A stretch of DNA of 64,000 bases from Anaerolineae bacterium (GTDB lineage: Bacteria > Chloroflexota > Anaerolineae > Aggregatilineales > Phototrophicaceae): NCBI GenBank assembly GCA_025055175.1, contig JANWYT010000020.1, positions 124,001 through 188,000 of the forward strand, read 5' to 3'. Made by a program: the position numbers and the translations under genes. Shown here piece by piece: positions 31,325 to 40,974 of this stretch (the first letter of the stretch is position 1; the number at the start of each line of letters is the position of its first letter). The notes under the pieces are model-generated. The model was given only the letters and a program-made list of their open reading frames with translations, was not told where the DNA came from and searched no databases.

Positions 31325-32572
31325 TCACGTCGTGTGACTCAGCAACCTGTCATACAGCGCCTCGTGCTGAGCGATGACGTGCGCTAGGCTGAAGCCATCT
31401 TGCACGATGCGCCGCCGCCCCACTTCACCCATGCGCGCTGCCAGCGCTTGGTCGCTCAGCAGAACCAGCAGGCGCTCAGCTAAGACGTCCGCGCGCAGCG
31501 GGTTGATGATGAAGCCCTCTAGGCCATCGCGCACCAACTCGCGGCTACCGCCAAAGCAGGTGGCGACGACGGGCTTGCCCGCCGCCAGCGCTTCCAGATT
31601 AACGGTGGGGAAGCTGTCGAAGACCACGCTAGGGACGACGACCAAGCGCACCAGGGCGTAGGCTGCCGCCAGCGCTTCGCCGCTCAGCCAGCCTCCCTGC
31701 ACCAGGCTGTGTCGCAAATCATCCCAGGACGGGCCGAGTTGCTCGTCGATGGGCGTCGCCGAGAGCAGCAGCAGGCGGGCCTGGGGCAAGCGCTCCAGCA
31801 CAGCGCGCCAGGCCGTCAGCAGCGGGATCATGCCTTTGGCAGCGCTCAGCCTGCCCGCGAACAGGACGATGGGCTGACCCTGTTCCAGGCCCAGGCGCGC
31901 CCCCAACGTTTGGATGGCAGCAGGGCTGACCTGCATAATCGCAGGATCGACGCCATTGTGGATGACCTGAAAGGACGGCAGGCCGTTGGCGCGCAAGGCC
32001 AAGGCTAGCGCGGCGCTAGGAGCGATTCGAGCGCTTGTGCGACTCAGCACGGCGCCAATGCGCGGGTTGCGCAGTGGATTGTAGCGTAGGCGCATTTGCC
32101 ACAGATTGTAAAGAGGTGGCAAGCGATAGTCGTCTGCTCCGTACTCATCGCGATCCGCGCGCACGAAGTGGCGGAGTTTGTGGTAGGCAAAGGGCATGAC
32201 GTCGTGGGCTGTGAAGACAGTCGGCAAGCCCTGGTGGCGCACCACCTCCAGCGCTTCATAGCTCAGGTCGGCGTGGATGTTGTGGGCATGGACGATCTGG
32301 GGGCGCAGACGACGCAGCAGAGCAGCGAATGGTCGGAGCGTCTGCGGGTTGGCCAGCGAGACGTAGGCGCGCCAGCGCTCAGGATAGGCGCTGTGCAGGT
32401 GGCAAGTCAGCACGCCCTGGCGTTCATCCTCGAATCCAGGGCCAGGCGTGGCCGCGACGACGGCCACCTCGTGGCCCGCCTGGTGTAGGCCCAAAGCCAG
32501 CCGCCAGGCCACCTCGCCCGCCCCACCGCGATTCTCTGGCGGGATGCGGTCGCTGAGGATGAGCAGGCGCAT
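31325..32572 (-). CDS. GT4-family glycosyltransferase, 415 aa
   Basis: GT-B fold retaining glycosyltransferase. N-terminal acceptor domain begins MRLLILSDRIPPENRGGAGE followed by VAWRLALGLHQAGHEVAVVA; donor domain has VIHNGVDPA, IVLFAGRLSAAKG, LLLLSATPIDE, and the E-x7-E nucleotide-sugar site VVFDSFPTVNLEALAAGKPV with FGGSRELVRDGLEGF. The substrate is unknown; surface glycan assembly is likely. Starts 3 nt after the esterase gene, so it is the last gene of a three-gene operon with the propeller and esterase genes. Confidence 0.92.
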   Translation of the reverse strand: MRLLILSDRIPPENRGGAGEVAWRLALGLHQAGHEVAVVAATPGPGFEDERQGVLTCHLHSAYPERWRAYVSLANPQTLRPFAALLRRLRPQIVHAHNIHADLSYEALEVVRHQGLPTVFTAHDVMPFAYHKLRHFVRADRDEYGADDYRLPPLYNLWQMRLRYNPLRNPRIGAVLSRTSARIAPSAALALALRANGLPSFQVIHNGVDPAIMQVSPAAIQTLGARLGLEQGQPIVLFAGRLSAAKGMIPLLTAWRAVLERLPQARLLLLSATPIDEQLGPSWDDLRHSLVQGGWLSGEALAAAYALVRLVVVPSVVFDSFPTVNLEALAAGKPVVATCFGGSRELVRDGLEGFIINPLRADVLAERLLVLLSDQALAARMGEVGRRRIVQDGFSLAHVIAQHEALYDRLLSHTT

Positions 32573-32575
32573 GGC

Positions 32576-33232
32576 CTACAACCCCAGGAAGATGATGATC
32601 CCCGCCGCAATTTCGTCGGTCTTGTCCAGCAGCTGGTGATCGCTGTGCAGCAAGCGTAGCGTCACATGATCCTGCTGTTCAGCGAAGCGCACACTCTGAT
32701 GATAGTCGACACTCTCGTCGTACAGACCATGATAGATGAGGGTAGGCACGCGGAGTTTGACGGCGTAGCTATCGTATTGCTCTAGGTCAAACATCAGATC
32801 GTAATGGACGGGTTCTTCTTTGCCAGTGGCATAGTTGAAGAAATTCCAGTAGCCCAGGTCGTACCAGGCGTCTTGCCAGCCTGCGCCCATCTGCTTATCG
32901 CGCGCGTCGTAAAAATCTAGCGCTGGCGCCAGCAAGACGAGATGAGTGACGCGCTCTGCCGGGCCAGGGACGTAGCTATCGACGAAGTGCAGGGCTGCCA
33001 GCCCACCCATGCTAGAGCCGATCAGGGCCACGTCGCCTTCGGGCAGGGCGCGGATAGTCTGAGCGATGGCTTCCAGCTGAGCCGTCAGCGTGAGTTGTGT
33101 AAAGCTGGGCCGATTCAGATCAGGGACGTGATAGCTAACGCCACGCGCCACCAGCGGGTCGCGGAACAAGCTAGCCTTCTTGGACGAGGGAGATGAGCCG
33201 AAGCCATGACAGTAGATGACGTGCCGAATCAT
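32576..33232 (-). CDS. YqiA-type alpha/beta hydrolase, 218 aa
   Basis: Small esterase of the UPF0227/YqiA type. Family start HVIYCHGFGSSPSSKKA (oxyanion region), nucleophile elbow LIGSSMGGLAALHF with the catalytic Ser, an Asp in VPTLIYHGLYDESVDY, and His in LHSDHQLL completing the triad. ATG at 33232 has GAGGAG 5 nt upstream; a GTG at 33238 overlaps the previous stop. Middle gene of the operon 34290-31325. Natural substrate unknown. Confidence 0.88.
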   Translation of the reverse strand: MIRHVIYCHGFGSSPSSKKASLFRDPLVARGVSYHVPDLNRPSFTQLTLTAQLEAIAQTIRALPEGDVALIGSSMGGLAALHFVDSYVPGPAERVTHLVLLAPALDFYDARDKQMGAGWQDAWYDLGYWNFFNYATGKEEPVHYDLMFDLEQYDSYAVKLRVPTLIYHGLYDESVDYHQSVRFAEQQDHVTLRLLHSDHQLLDKTDEIAAGIIIFLGL

Positions 33233-33234
33233 AA

Positions 33235-34290
33235 TCACTCCTCTACGATGAGCGTATCTAGGCTGAAAGGCAGGTGCGGATCAATCGGCACTTGGAAGAA
33301 CAAGACGGGCAGAGGCAGCAACGAGCGCTGATCCCAGTTAGTCACGATAAAGCGGCCACGTTGCACATCGTAGGCCACGTCGCTGCTGCCGCGATAGTTG
33401 CCCGCCCAGGCGGTCAGCGTGCCATCGACGGGGTTGAGAGCCAGGATTTGATTGGTGGCCAGCGCCGCCACGACAACTCGACCTTGGCCATCCACCGTCA
33501 AGCCGTCCAAGCCTAGCGGCTGCCCGCCGCTGGCGCGCCGATCGTACAGCACGACGGTCGCTAGAGTGGGATCGTCGGCTTCCACGTCGACCTGGTAGAG
33601 GATGTCCAGCAGCGAGTCGCCGATGAGCATGGCGTCGCGGTCGGGCAGGTAGGCCAAGCCAGTAGGCGCATAAGCTTGCGCTCCTTCCACCTGGGGCGAA
33701 CGCCACCACATGGCTTCATCAGGGAAGCGCCACACAGCGTCGCGCCCTCGGTCGCTGATGTAGGCCCGCCCCTGCCCGTCGAAGGCCAGATCGTCGGGCA
33801 GCAACACCTCATCGCGCCCTTCGTAGTCGATCCGGCGCTGCCAACCTTCTTGGGCCGTCCAGCGCCACACGATGAAGCCGCGCGCTTCAAGCGGATCGAT
33901 CCGATCCAGCACGTACAAGCCGTCAGGCTGGACGGCCAGCGCCGTCACTGAGCCGACGTTCGTCCGCGAGCCGAGCAGCTCATCGGCTTCGCCCGTCTGC
34001 GGATCAATGCGCCACACCGCCCCATGCACGTAGCTGCCGGTGAAGATGGCCTGGCCTTGTGGGTCGATAGCCAGGGCAGCAGGATAGGCTTGTGGATCGC
34101 TCAAGCGGGCGAATTCGGCCACGCGCACGTTGGCCTGCAGGGCGACGGGGATCAGGCGCGGGCTGCTGCGAGCGATCAAGATCAGCACCAGCACCGCCAG
34201 TGCCAAGAAGATCGCCACGACCGCCGCCAGCAGGCCCAAGAAGGCCCATTGTCGTTGTGTAGGAGGGAGAGCTTGCAAGCGTCGGATCAT
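33235..34290 (-). CDS. Membrane-anchored NHL/SMP-30-like beta-propeller protein, 351 aa
   Basis: One N-terminal membrane helix (about residues 17-42; AFLGLLAAVVAIFLALAVLV) followed by an extracytoplasmic propeller of about six blades of the type YPAALAIDPQGQAIFTG, VTALAVQPDGLYVLD, PDDLAFDGQGRAYISDRGRD, LDGLTVDGQGRVVVAAL. SMP-30/NHL-like Asp-Gly-Gln turns are frequent. It may bind a glycan or a protein partner. ATG at 34290 with GAGGA upstream; the ORF extends to 34317. First gene of the propeller-esterase-GT4 operon. Confidence 0.8.
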   Translation of the reverse strand: MIRRLQALPPTQRQWAFLGLLAAVVAIFLALAVLVLILIARSSPRLIPVALQANVRVAEFARLSDPQAYPAALAIDPQGQAIFTGSYVHGAVWRIDPQTGEADELLGSRTNVGSVTALAVQPDGLYVLDRIDPLEARGFIVWRWTAQEGWQRRIDYEGRDEVLLPDDLAFDGQGRAYISDRGRDAVWRFPDEAMWWRSPQVEGAQAYAPTGLAYLPDRDAMLIGDSLLDILYQVDVEADDPTLATVVLYDRRASGGQPLGLDGLTVDGQGRVVVAALATNQILALNPVDGTLTAWAGNYRGSSDVAYDVQRGRFIVTNWDQRSLLPLPVLFFQVPIDPHLPFSLDTLIVEE

Positions 34291-34336
34291 GTGCGTCCTC
34301 GTTTCGCTCGTCTGCAACAGTAAATCAGCGCCATTG

Positions 34337-34355
34337 TTTGCAAGTGCAAATTATA
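34337..34355 (-). promoter_or_regulatory. -10 element with adjoining palindrome upstream of the propeller operon
   Basis: TATAAT on the minus strand (34350-34355), directly followed by the perfect palindrome TTTGCA-AG-TGCAAA (34337-34350) at the expected transcription start. Its position suits a repressor operator. No binding protein can be named. Confidence 0.4.
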
Positions 34356-34502
34356 ACAGATGACGCACGCTTCTTCTTACGCTAATACTTTAACGCTCAG
34401 AGCAGCAATTTCTTCGTCGCTGGTATGGCTACAGCAGGACGCGCCCGCGCAACCTGGCGGTGAGCTTTCTCAGAAAGCAGCGCGTCGTCCCCGAAGCGCC
34501 GC

Positions 34503-35999
34503 TCACAGCCCGTAGATGGCGCAGTACTTCGTTTGCAGGTAGGCCACGTAAGGGGCAGGATTGATCCCTTCGCCGCAAATGCGCTGCGTCAACTCGGCGC
34601 TGGTGAACTTGCGTCCGTGTCGATGGATGTTCTCTCGTAGCCAACCCAGCAGCCCGCCGAACTGGCCCTGGGCCACATCGTCCATCAGGGAGGGCATAGC
34701 CCTGCGAGCCTGAGCTAGGTACTGAGCAGCCAGTAGATTGCCCAGGGCATAGGTGGGGAAGTAGCCCATCAGGCCGCTTGACCAGTGGACATCTTGCAAC
34801 ACGCCCAGCGCGTCATCGGGCGGGGTCATGCCGAAGTAGGCGCTGAACTTGTCGTTCCAGGCCTGGGGCAGGTCGTCTACCGTCAGATCGCCCGTCAGCA
34901 GGGCCTGCTCTAGTTCAAAGCGCAGGATGATGTGCAGGTTGTAGGTGGCTTCGTCGGCTTCTACGCGGATGAACGAGGGCTGCACCTTGTTGATGGCCTG
35001 GTAGAAGGCGTCCAGGCTCACATCCTCCAATTGGTCGGGGAAGGCGGCTTGCAGCTTGGGATAGGCCCAACGCCAGAAGGATTCGCTGCGCCCGATCATG
35101 TTCTCCCACAGGCGCGACTGCGACTCGTGGACGCCCAGCGACGTGCCGCCAGCCAGCAGCGTGCCGTCTAGCTCTTGGGCGCTGCCTTGCTCATACATGC
35201 CATGACCAGCTTCGTGGATCATGCCGAACAAGGCAGGACTGAGGAAGTTCTCATCGAAGCGCGTAGTAATGCGCACGTCATTGACGCCGAAGCTGGTGCA
35301 GAAGGGATGGACAGCCACCGCTTGCGCGCCGCGCTGGAAGTCGAAGCCCATCGCTTGGACAACCTCCGTCGCAAAGCGCTTCTGCGCTTCTATGGGGAAG
35401 TGCTGACGCAATGGGCTGTCGTCCACTTGCGGGGCGGCCTGGATGGCGCTGATGAGTTCCACCAGGGCAGGGCGGTGCGCTTCGAAGATGGCCGCCACTT
35501 GGCGCGTCGTCATGCCGCGCTCGTATTGGCCTAGCAGAGCGTCGTAGGGGTGTTCGTCGTAGCCCAAATAGTCTGCGCCCTGGCGCGCTAGCTCTACCAA
35601 ACGCTTGAGCGTCGGGGCGAACATCGCGAAATCTTTGGCTTGGCGCGCGCGCACCCAGGTCTGGTAGCCCAGACTAGTGGCTTGTGCGAAGGCCGCGACG
35701 TACTCGGTGGGCAGCTTGGTGGCCTGTGCGTAGTCCTCGCGGGCGACGCGCACCATGCGCGGCGCGTCTTCGTCTCCTTCCGTCCCCACCTCGGCAGCTG
35801 CGGCTTCCAGCAGACGGCCCGTCTCCTCGGCGGTGAAAGTTTCGTGAGAAAGGCGCGAGAGCAGGGCCAACTGGCGAGCGCGCCCCTGGACGCCGCCGGG
35901 CGGCATAGCGGTTTGTTGGTCATACCCCAAGACGGCGGCAGCTTCGCGCAGGCTGGCCACGTCGCTCAGGCGGCTGAGCAAGGCTTGGTAGTGGCTCAT
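34503..35999 (-). CDS. Thermostable carboxypeptidase Taq-type (M32 metallopeptidase), 498 aa
   Basis: Zinc carboxypeptidase that removes C-terminal residues from peptides. The HEAGH zinc site is at residues 262-266 (FGMIHEAGHGMYEQG), with the third ligand Glu in LGVHESQSRLWENMIG. Other M32 hallmarks are HPFCTSFGVNDVRITTRF and VEADEATYNLHIILRFELE. The 498-residue length is standard. GAGGATC precedes the ATG. It diverges from the VWA gene. Likely cytoplasmic peptide turnover. Confidence 0.96.
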   Translation of the reverse strand: MSHYQALLSRLSDVASLREAAAVLGYDQQTAMPPGGVQGRARQLALLSRLSHETFTAEETGRLLEAAAAEVGTEGDEDAPRMVRVAREDYAQATKLPTEYVAAFAQATSLGYQTWVRARQAKDFAMFAPTLKRLVELARQGADYLGYDEHPYDALLGQYERGMTTRQVAAIFEAHRPALVELISAIQAAPQVDDSPLRQHFPIEAQKRFATEVVQAMGFDFQRGAQAVAVHPFCTSFGVNDVRITTRFDENFLSPALFGMIHEAGHGMYEQGSAQELDGTLLAGGTSLGVHESQSRLWENMIGRSESFWRWAYPKLQAAFPDQLEDVSLDAFYQAINKVQPSFIRVEADEATYNLHIILRFELEQALLTGDLTVDDLPQAWNDKFSAYFGMTPPDDALGVLQDVHWSSGLMGYFPTYALGNLLAAQYLAQARRAMPSLMDDVAQGQFGGLLGWLRENIHRHGRKFTSAELTQRICGEGINPAPYVAYLQTKYCAIYGL

Positions 36000-36106
36000 T
36001 CAACGATCCTCAAATCTTCAAAGGTTTTCACAAAGCCGATGATAGCGCGTTTGTTGGCAGATTTTAAGGTATAATGGCTCAAGTCAAAGTAGAGGATTGG
36101 GTATCT

Positions 36107-37489
36107 ATGGACAAGCGCATGGTGGAATTCATCCGCGCTCTGCGGGCCGCTGGCGTCCGCATTTCTGTGGCCGAGAGCCAGGACGCTCTGCGAGGCGCGG
36201 GTGAGGTTGGCATCGGTTCGGCGAACATCTTCAGAGCTGCCCTGAAGAGCGCCCTAGTCAAAGAAAACCGCGACGGCCAGACCTTCGATTACTTCTTCCC
36301 CCTGTTCTTCAACCACAATCAGCCGCCGCTAGAAGACATCATGCAGCAGCTCTCGCCTGAAGATCAGCGGCTCTTGCAGCAGGCCTTGCAGGCCCTCATG
36401 GGCGATATGCAAGCTCTGCGCCAACTCATGGAGCGCCTGCTAGAGGGCCGTCCCTTCACGGAGGAAGAGCTGCGCCAGATGGGCGAGCAGAGCGGCCTGG
36501 AGAACGGCGAAGCGATGTATCAGCGCGGTTGGTTTGAGCGGCGCATGATGGCCCAGAGCGGCCTGGCAGCTCTCCAGCGCATGTTGGACGATCTCTTGCA
36601 GCAGCTGGCCGACATGGGCATGAGTCAGGAACAGCTGGATCAACTGGCTGAGATGATCCAGCAAAACATGATCGGCCTGAGCGAGCAGATCAGCAACTTC
36701 GCCGGCGCCTCTCTAGCGGAGCGCATGGCTCGCCAAGAGCCGCCCGAACGCCCCGATTTGCTGGACGTTCCGCTGCAACGCCTGTCCGACGGCGACCTGA
36801 ACGCCATGCGCGACGAGATTCGCCGCCTGGCCGCTCGCCTGCGCACCCGCGCCGCCCTGCGCCAGAAGCGCGCCAAGCTGGGCGACTTCGATCCGCGCCG
36901 CACCCTGCGCGCCAACATGCGCCACGGCGGCGTGCCGATCGAGCTTCAGCACCGCAACAAGCACAAGAAGCCCAGCCTCGTCCTCATCTGCGACCTGAGT
37001 ACCTCTATGCGCTACACCGTCGAATTCATGCTGACGCTGGTCTATGAGCTGCAAGACCAGGTGCGCCGCACCCACAGCTTCATCTTCATCAGCGACATGG
37101 TAGACGTGACGATGATCTTTGAGCAAGCGGATTGCCGCACGGCTATCGCTCAAGTCATGGCCGAAAATCCCCCCGGCTACTACAGCACCGACTTGGGCAA
37201 CAGCCTCAAGACCTTCGCCAGCGAACACATGGCCACCATCGACAGCCGCACGACAGTCATCGTCTGCGGAGATGGGCGCAACAACTACAACAATCCGCGC
37301 CTAGACATCATCAGCGACATGCAGCGCAAAGCACGCCGCTTGTTCTGGTTCTGTCCAGAGCCGCAATACCAATGGGGGACGGGCGACAGCGACATGCACC
37401 ATTACGCTGCCCGCGCCGACGGCGTCTTCCTGGTGCGCAACCTGCGCGAACTAGCCCAAGCTGTGGATCGTATCCTAGTGGAGAACTGA
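36107..37489 (+). CDS. CoxE-like VWA domain protein, 460 aa
   Basis: Starts with the family hallmark MVEFIRALRAAGVRISVAES, has a long Gln/Met-rich helical middle (EEELRQMGEQSGLENGEAMY), and ends in a von Willebrand A domain with a MIDAS metal site DLSTSMRY (DxSxS at about residue 295), Thr in YYSTDLGNSL, and Asp in VIVCGDGRNNYNN. CoxE-type proteins act with MoxR AAA ATPases as metal-chelatase-like assembly factors. No MoxR gene lies in the window. ATG 36107 with AGAGGA upstream fits a TATAAT at 36070-36075; the longer ORF from 36074 begins inside that -10 element. Confidence 0.88.
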   Translation: MDKRMVEFIRALRAAGVRISVAESQDALRGAGEVGIGSANIFRAALKSALVKENRDGQTFDYFFPLFFNHNQPPLEDIMQQLSPEDQRLLQQALQALMGDMQALRQLMERLLEGRPFTEEELRQMGEQSGLENGEAMYQRGWFERRMMAQSGLAALQRMLDDLLQQLADMGMSQEQLDQLAEMIQQNMIGLSEQISNFAGASLAERMARQEPPERPDLLDVPLQRLSDGDLNAMRDEIRRLAARLRTRAALRQKRAKLGDFDPRRTLRANMRHGGVPIELQHRNKHKKPSLVLICDLSTSMRYTVEFMLTLVYELQDQVRRTHSFIFISDMVDVTMIFEQADCRTAIAQVMAENPPGYYSTDLGNSLKTFASEHMATIDSRTTVIVCGDGRNNYNNPRLDIISDMQRKARRLFWFCPEPQYQWGTGDSDMHHYAARADGVFLVRNLRELAQAVDRILVEN

Positions 37490-37493
37490 GCCT

Positions 37494-37997
37494 ATGCCCG
37501 TCAGCGAAGAAGACATCAGCTTAGCACAGCAAGCCCTGTACGAGAACGAGGCCCTGCGCGAAAACCTAGACGACGACGAAGCTGCTGCTCTGCTGAAGTG
37601 GGGCGAGACGTGTATCGCGCTTCTGGGCCAAGCCGAGGGCGACTTTGGCCAGGGCTGCCAGGCGGTGCGGCGCGTCCTGGCTGCCGTCGATAAGCTGGTG
37701 GCTCGCGCTGACCTAGAGGACGGCGTAGCCCAGCAGGCCATCCAACGCCTGGTGGAGAGCGCACCTTCGCTGGGCCTGAGCTTCAGCGCTCAGCAAGTGC
37801 AAGACGCCCTGCCCGCTGACTCGGCCGACAGGCAGGGGACGTTGGAAGCGCTGCTGGCCCTGCTAGATGGCGGCGCGCCCACCTCGGCTTCCGAAGATGA
37901 GCCACCGCCGCCCGACGCATCCAACCCGTCCAATACCCCAGGCGAGCGCTTCAACCGAGTCATGGGCCGACTGCGCGGCCTATTGGGCGGGGGCTGA
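37494..37997 (+). CDS. Unknown helical protein, 167 aa, downstream of the VWA gene
   Basis: I recognise no family. The sequence is acidic and helical (ISLAQQALYENEALRENLDD, GTLEALLALLDGG) with a Pro/Ser/Asp-rich stretch near residues 125-148 and a C-terminal basic helix RFNRVMGRLRGLL, which could contact membrane or protein. It starts 4 nt after the VWA gene and shares its direction, so it is probably an accessory factor of that protein. Convergent with the membrane protein at 38033. Confidence 0.65.
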   Translation: MPVSEEDISLAQQALYENEALRENLDDDEAAALLKWGETCIALLGQAEGDFGQGCQAVRRVLAAVDKLVARADLEDGVAQQAIQRLVESAPSLGLSFSAQQVQDALPADSADRQGTLEALLALLDGGAPTSASEDEPPPPDASNPSNTPGERFNRVMGRLRGLLGGG

Positions 37998-38032
37998 ACG
38001 CTTCTGACGATCGCTGCCCATTCGTCGCGCTG

Positions 38033-39676
38033 TCAGGGTGCTTTTGAGCGCACGCGCCACAGGCTGGCCCAACCGTTGCTGTGGGCCAGCTCAAAGTAGC
38101 GCACGTCCATACCAGACGAGTCGGAGTCGTTGAAGGGCAGGTAGACGTGGGTGATCCCTAGCAGGCGCAGGGCGTCGGCCTGGTCTTCGCCCCAGGCCTG
38201 CGGATTGGGGTCAGAGATGAGCAAGGGCAGCGCGTCTTGGCCCACGACAGCAGGCGGGGCAGCGCTCGTCCCCAAGAAAGTAGCTTGAGGCAGCGGCAGG
38301 GCAGCGCGTTCGCTCAGACCCATCGCCCACGCTGCGTCGGGCGCGTGGGCGGTCACCAGCAACCGCGATTCTTTGGGCAGGTGGCGCGCCGCCCACGCCA
38401 ACACGTCGCGCGCGTTGCTGCCCAGCGGATCGCCGAAGCCCCACAAGGTCAGACTGCCAAGAGTCAGGGCCAGCAGCCCTGCCCCCAGGCTGAAGACAGG
38501 GCCGCGCAAGGCAGCGCGCAAGCCTTGCGGCAAGCCCTCCCAGGCACGCAGGACGATCAAGCCCAGCCAGGCGGTGACAGGGATAGCTAGGCCGATCAGG
38601 GCAGCGCGCGCAGCGTAGTGCGCGCTCAGCGCAGACGGATCGACCAAGCGCGGCACAACGTCTAGCAGTCGGGCTAGATTAGCCGCAAGATAAGGCGCGA
38701 GGCCTGCCAGCGCCACCAGCGGCACGCCCAGCGCCACCCAGCGGCGACGCGCTAGGCTGTGCGCCCCTTCGCCCAAGTCTTTCAGCGCGCGCGGGGCGAT
38801 CAGCAAGCGGTAGGCTGCCCAGGCTGAGTAGCCCAAGACAGTGAACAAAGCCACCGTAAAATCGGCGTAGACAGTCGCGCCCAGCAGCAAGCCCGCCCCC
38901 ATGACGTCGCCCAGCCAGCCGTGCCGCAAGGCGCGCAGCGCATAGACGGCGCAGGCGTAGGCGAAGGCCAGGCCCAGCAGCGCTGCTAACTCGCCCATGA
39001 TGAACAGCGCCAGCCCGAAGCCAGCAGCCAGCAGCGCGAAGGCTCGTCCCAGGCGCTTGTCGCGCCACTCTGCGCCCCAGTCGTAGGCTGTCCAGGCGCT
39101 CAGCAGCACAGCCAGCGCCCCTACGCTGAGTTGGATCATGGGGATAGGCTGGCGTAGCTGCTGGCTGAGGTAAGCTGTCAGGGCGTGGAAGCCAGGAGCT
39201 GTATAGACCTGGATATTCGGATAGAAAGGCGACAAGTCGTGGAAGGTGCGGCCCTCGCGAGCCGTCAGGGTCAGCAACGCGCTGATGGGGCCACTCGGCC
39301 CCCAGGGCAATTCGAACCAGGCTAGGGCCATCACCAGGGCTAGGCCCAACAGGCCGAAGACAGCCAGGTCGCGCGGGCCAGGCCAACCCTGGATTGAGTC
39401 GGGCAACTCCTCGCCCTTAGCTTCAGCGCGCATTTGCGCCTGGGATAGCGTGCCGCCCAGCACGACCACGCTCACTAGGAAGAACAACAGGTAATCGATG
39501 ACCAGCGTGTCCCAACCAAACAGTTCGGCCCAGAAGACCGCCCCGCCCACCACCAGGGCCAAGCACAGCGTGGCCGCCAAGCCAATGCGCGGCTGTACGG
39601 TGCGCCAGGCTGGCGAGAGCATGGCCCCAGCCCCCAGGATGACCGCCCCCAAGATGAAGACGACGAAGAATGGCAT
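38033..39676 (-). CDS. Polytopic membrane protein, GT-C-like, 547 aa
   Basis: Around 12 hydrophobic helices. An extracytoplasmic segment near residues 140-165 (EGRTFHDLSPFYPNIQVYTA) has the look of the ligand loop of GT-C glycosyltransferases or YfhO-like proteins. The soluble C-terminus (about 430-547; HLPKESRLLVTAHAPDAAWA, then LLGITHVYLPFND) resembles the C-terminal domain of such enzymes. No definitive catalytic motif is identified. Convergent with the VWA operon. Confidence 0.7.
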   Translation of the reverse strand: MPFFVVFILGAVILGAGAMLSPAWRTVQPRIGLAATLCLALVVGGAVFWAELFGWDTLVIDYLLFFLVSVVVLGGTLSQAQMRAEAKGEELPDSIQGWPGPRDLAVFGLLGLALVMALAWFELPWGPSGPISALLTLTAREGRTFHDLSPFYPNIQVYTAPGFHALTAYLSQQLRQPIPMIQLSVGALAVLLSAWTAYDWGAEWRDKRLGRAFALLAAGFGLALFIMGELAALLGLAFAYACAVYALRALRHGWLGDVMGAGLLLGATVYADFTVALFTVLGYSAWAAYRLLIAPRALKDLGEGAHSLARRRWVALGVPLVALAGLAPYLAANLARLLDVVPRLVDPSALSAHYAARAALIGLAIPVTAWLGLIVLRAWEGLPQGLRAALRGPVFSLGAGLLALTLGSLTLWGFGDPLGSNARDVLAWAARHLPKESRLLVTAHAPDAAWAMGLSERAALPLPQATFLGTSAAPPAVVGQDALPLLISDPNPQAWGEDQADALRLLGITHVYLPFNDSDSSGMDVRYFELAHSNGWASLWRVRSKAP

Positions 39677-39844
39677 AGCTCGCTCCTGTTCTGGTGAACG
39701 TCAAGCTGATATGTACTCCCACATGTCGGCTTCTGGCAAGGGCAGGTTTGGGGCGCTGCCCAACCCTCGCAAAATGTGGAGCAACGCCAGGCCGATGGCG
39801 TGCGTACAATCAGATGAGCCTGACGCTTGTTTTGGAGCAACCCC

Positions 39845-40594
39845 ATGCTAGAGACGACGGCGCGCCGCGAACGGCGCAACACCCTGCTGCTGACCTTCTT
39901 GGCCTTGCTGCTGGCCTATGTGTTGTGGAACGTCCCCGCCTTCGACTTCCTGATGTACCCGCTGCGCTTGTTCACGACTTACGTCCACGAAGCGGGCCAT
40001 GCCCTGGCGGCGCTCCTCAGCGGCGGCCAGGTGATCGGCTTCCAGGTTGCGCCCAACGGCTCTGGCCTGGCGGTGACGGCTGGCGGCTCACGATGGCTCA
40101 TCTTGCCCGCTGGCTACCTGGGGGCTGCCCTGTTCGGCTCTGGCCTGTTCTACCTGGTGAACCGCCTGCCGCGCTGGGCAGACGGCTTGGCGATTGCGTT
40201 GGGGTTAGGCATGGCCATCTTCACCGTGCTGTTCGCACGCCCAGACGGCACGAGCGGCGCGCCTATCGCCCTGGCGGTGGGCCTGGGCTTCGCGGTGCTG
40301 CTGGTGGTCATCGGCGCGAAAGCTCCGCGTTGGCTGACGATCCTCGTCCTCAACGTGCTGGCCGTCCTCACCAGCCTCAACGCCGTCTTCGACATTTGGT
40401 ACATCGTGCAGAACAGCGAAGTGGGCAGCGGCATGATCCGCAACGACGCAGCGGCCTTCAGCGCGCTGATCGGCGGAATCCTGCCGTCGTGGTTGATCGC
40501 CCTCGGTTGGGCGGCAATTGCCCTAGGCCTGCTGGCCCTATCCTTCTGGCACGGCGTCTGGAAGCCGCTGCGTCGGGTCGTCGAAGACGTTTAG
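39845..40594 (+). CDS. M50B-like intramembrane metallopeptidase, 249 aa
   Basis: Polytopic membrane protein with the HEAGH zinc motif at residues 48-52 inside a membrane helix (TTYVHEAGHALAALLSGGQV), the mark of M50 site-2-protease-like peptidases. A following PAGYLGAALFGSG segment and several helices match the M50B-like group. A third metal ligand is not obvious. ATG 39845 has TTGGAG 7 nt upstream; TACAAT at 39805-39810 is a likely -10. It may cleave a membrane-tethered regulator; no obvious substrate gene is next to it. Confidence 0.82.
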   Translation: MLETTARRERRNTLLLTFLALLLAYVLWNVPAFDFLMYPLRLFTTYVHEAGHALAALLSGGQVIGFQVAPNGSGLAVTAGGSRWLILPAGYLGAALFGSGLFYLVNRLPRWADGLAIALGLGMAIFTVLFARPDGTSGAPIALAVGLGFAVLLVVIGAKAPRWLTILVLNVLAVLTSLNAVFDIWYIVQNSEVGSGMIRNDAAAFSALIGGILPSWLIALGWAAIALGLLALSFWHGVWKPLRRVVEDV

Positions 40595-40683
40595 CGAGCG
40601 CTCAGCGCGGCGTAAGGCAGGCCGCAGCTCAGCTGTCTATGTTATGCGTGACAATTGCAGCCCCACATCAGGAGAGTTAACTC

Positions 40684-40968
40684 ATGGCCCGCGCCATCTG
40701 GAACGGCGTCGTCATCGCCGAGAGCAACGAAACGGTCGTCGTCGAGGGCAATCACTACTTCGCCCCGCAAGACGTGAAGATGGAGTACTTCAAGCCCAGC
40801 AGCACCCAGAGCGTCTGTCCCTGGAAAGGCACGGCCAGCTACTACACGCTGGAGGTCGATGGACAGACCAACGCCGACGCCGCCTGGTACTATCCTGACC
40901 CCAAGCCCGCCGCTGCCAAGATCAAAGGGCGTATCGCTTTTTGGCGAGGCGTCAAGGTGGAAGCCTGA
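40684..40968 (+). CDS. DUF427 domain protein, 94 aa
   Basis: Complete DUF427 domain: ARAIWNGVVIAESNETVVVE, then HYFAPQDVKMEYFKPS, STQSVCPWKGTASYYTLEVD, DAAWYYPDPKPAAAKIKGRI and AFWRGVKVE. Small beta-rich cytoplasmic protein widespread in bacteria; biochemical function not established to my knowledge. ATG with AGGAG upstream. Stops 6 nt before the convergent M28 peptidase gene. Confidence 0.92.
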   Translation: MARAIWNGVVIAESNETVVVEGNHYFAPQDVKMEYFKPSSTQSVCPWKGTASYYTLEVDGQTNADAAWYYPDPKPAAAKIKGRIAFWRGVKVEA

Positions 40969-40974
40969 GGTCGC

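Noticed and set aside
36069-36107. Start of the VWA gene at ATG 36074
   Set aside because: That ATG overlaps the TATAAT -10 element, so it would not be transcribed; ATG 36107 with AGAGGA is used.
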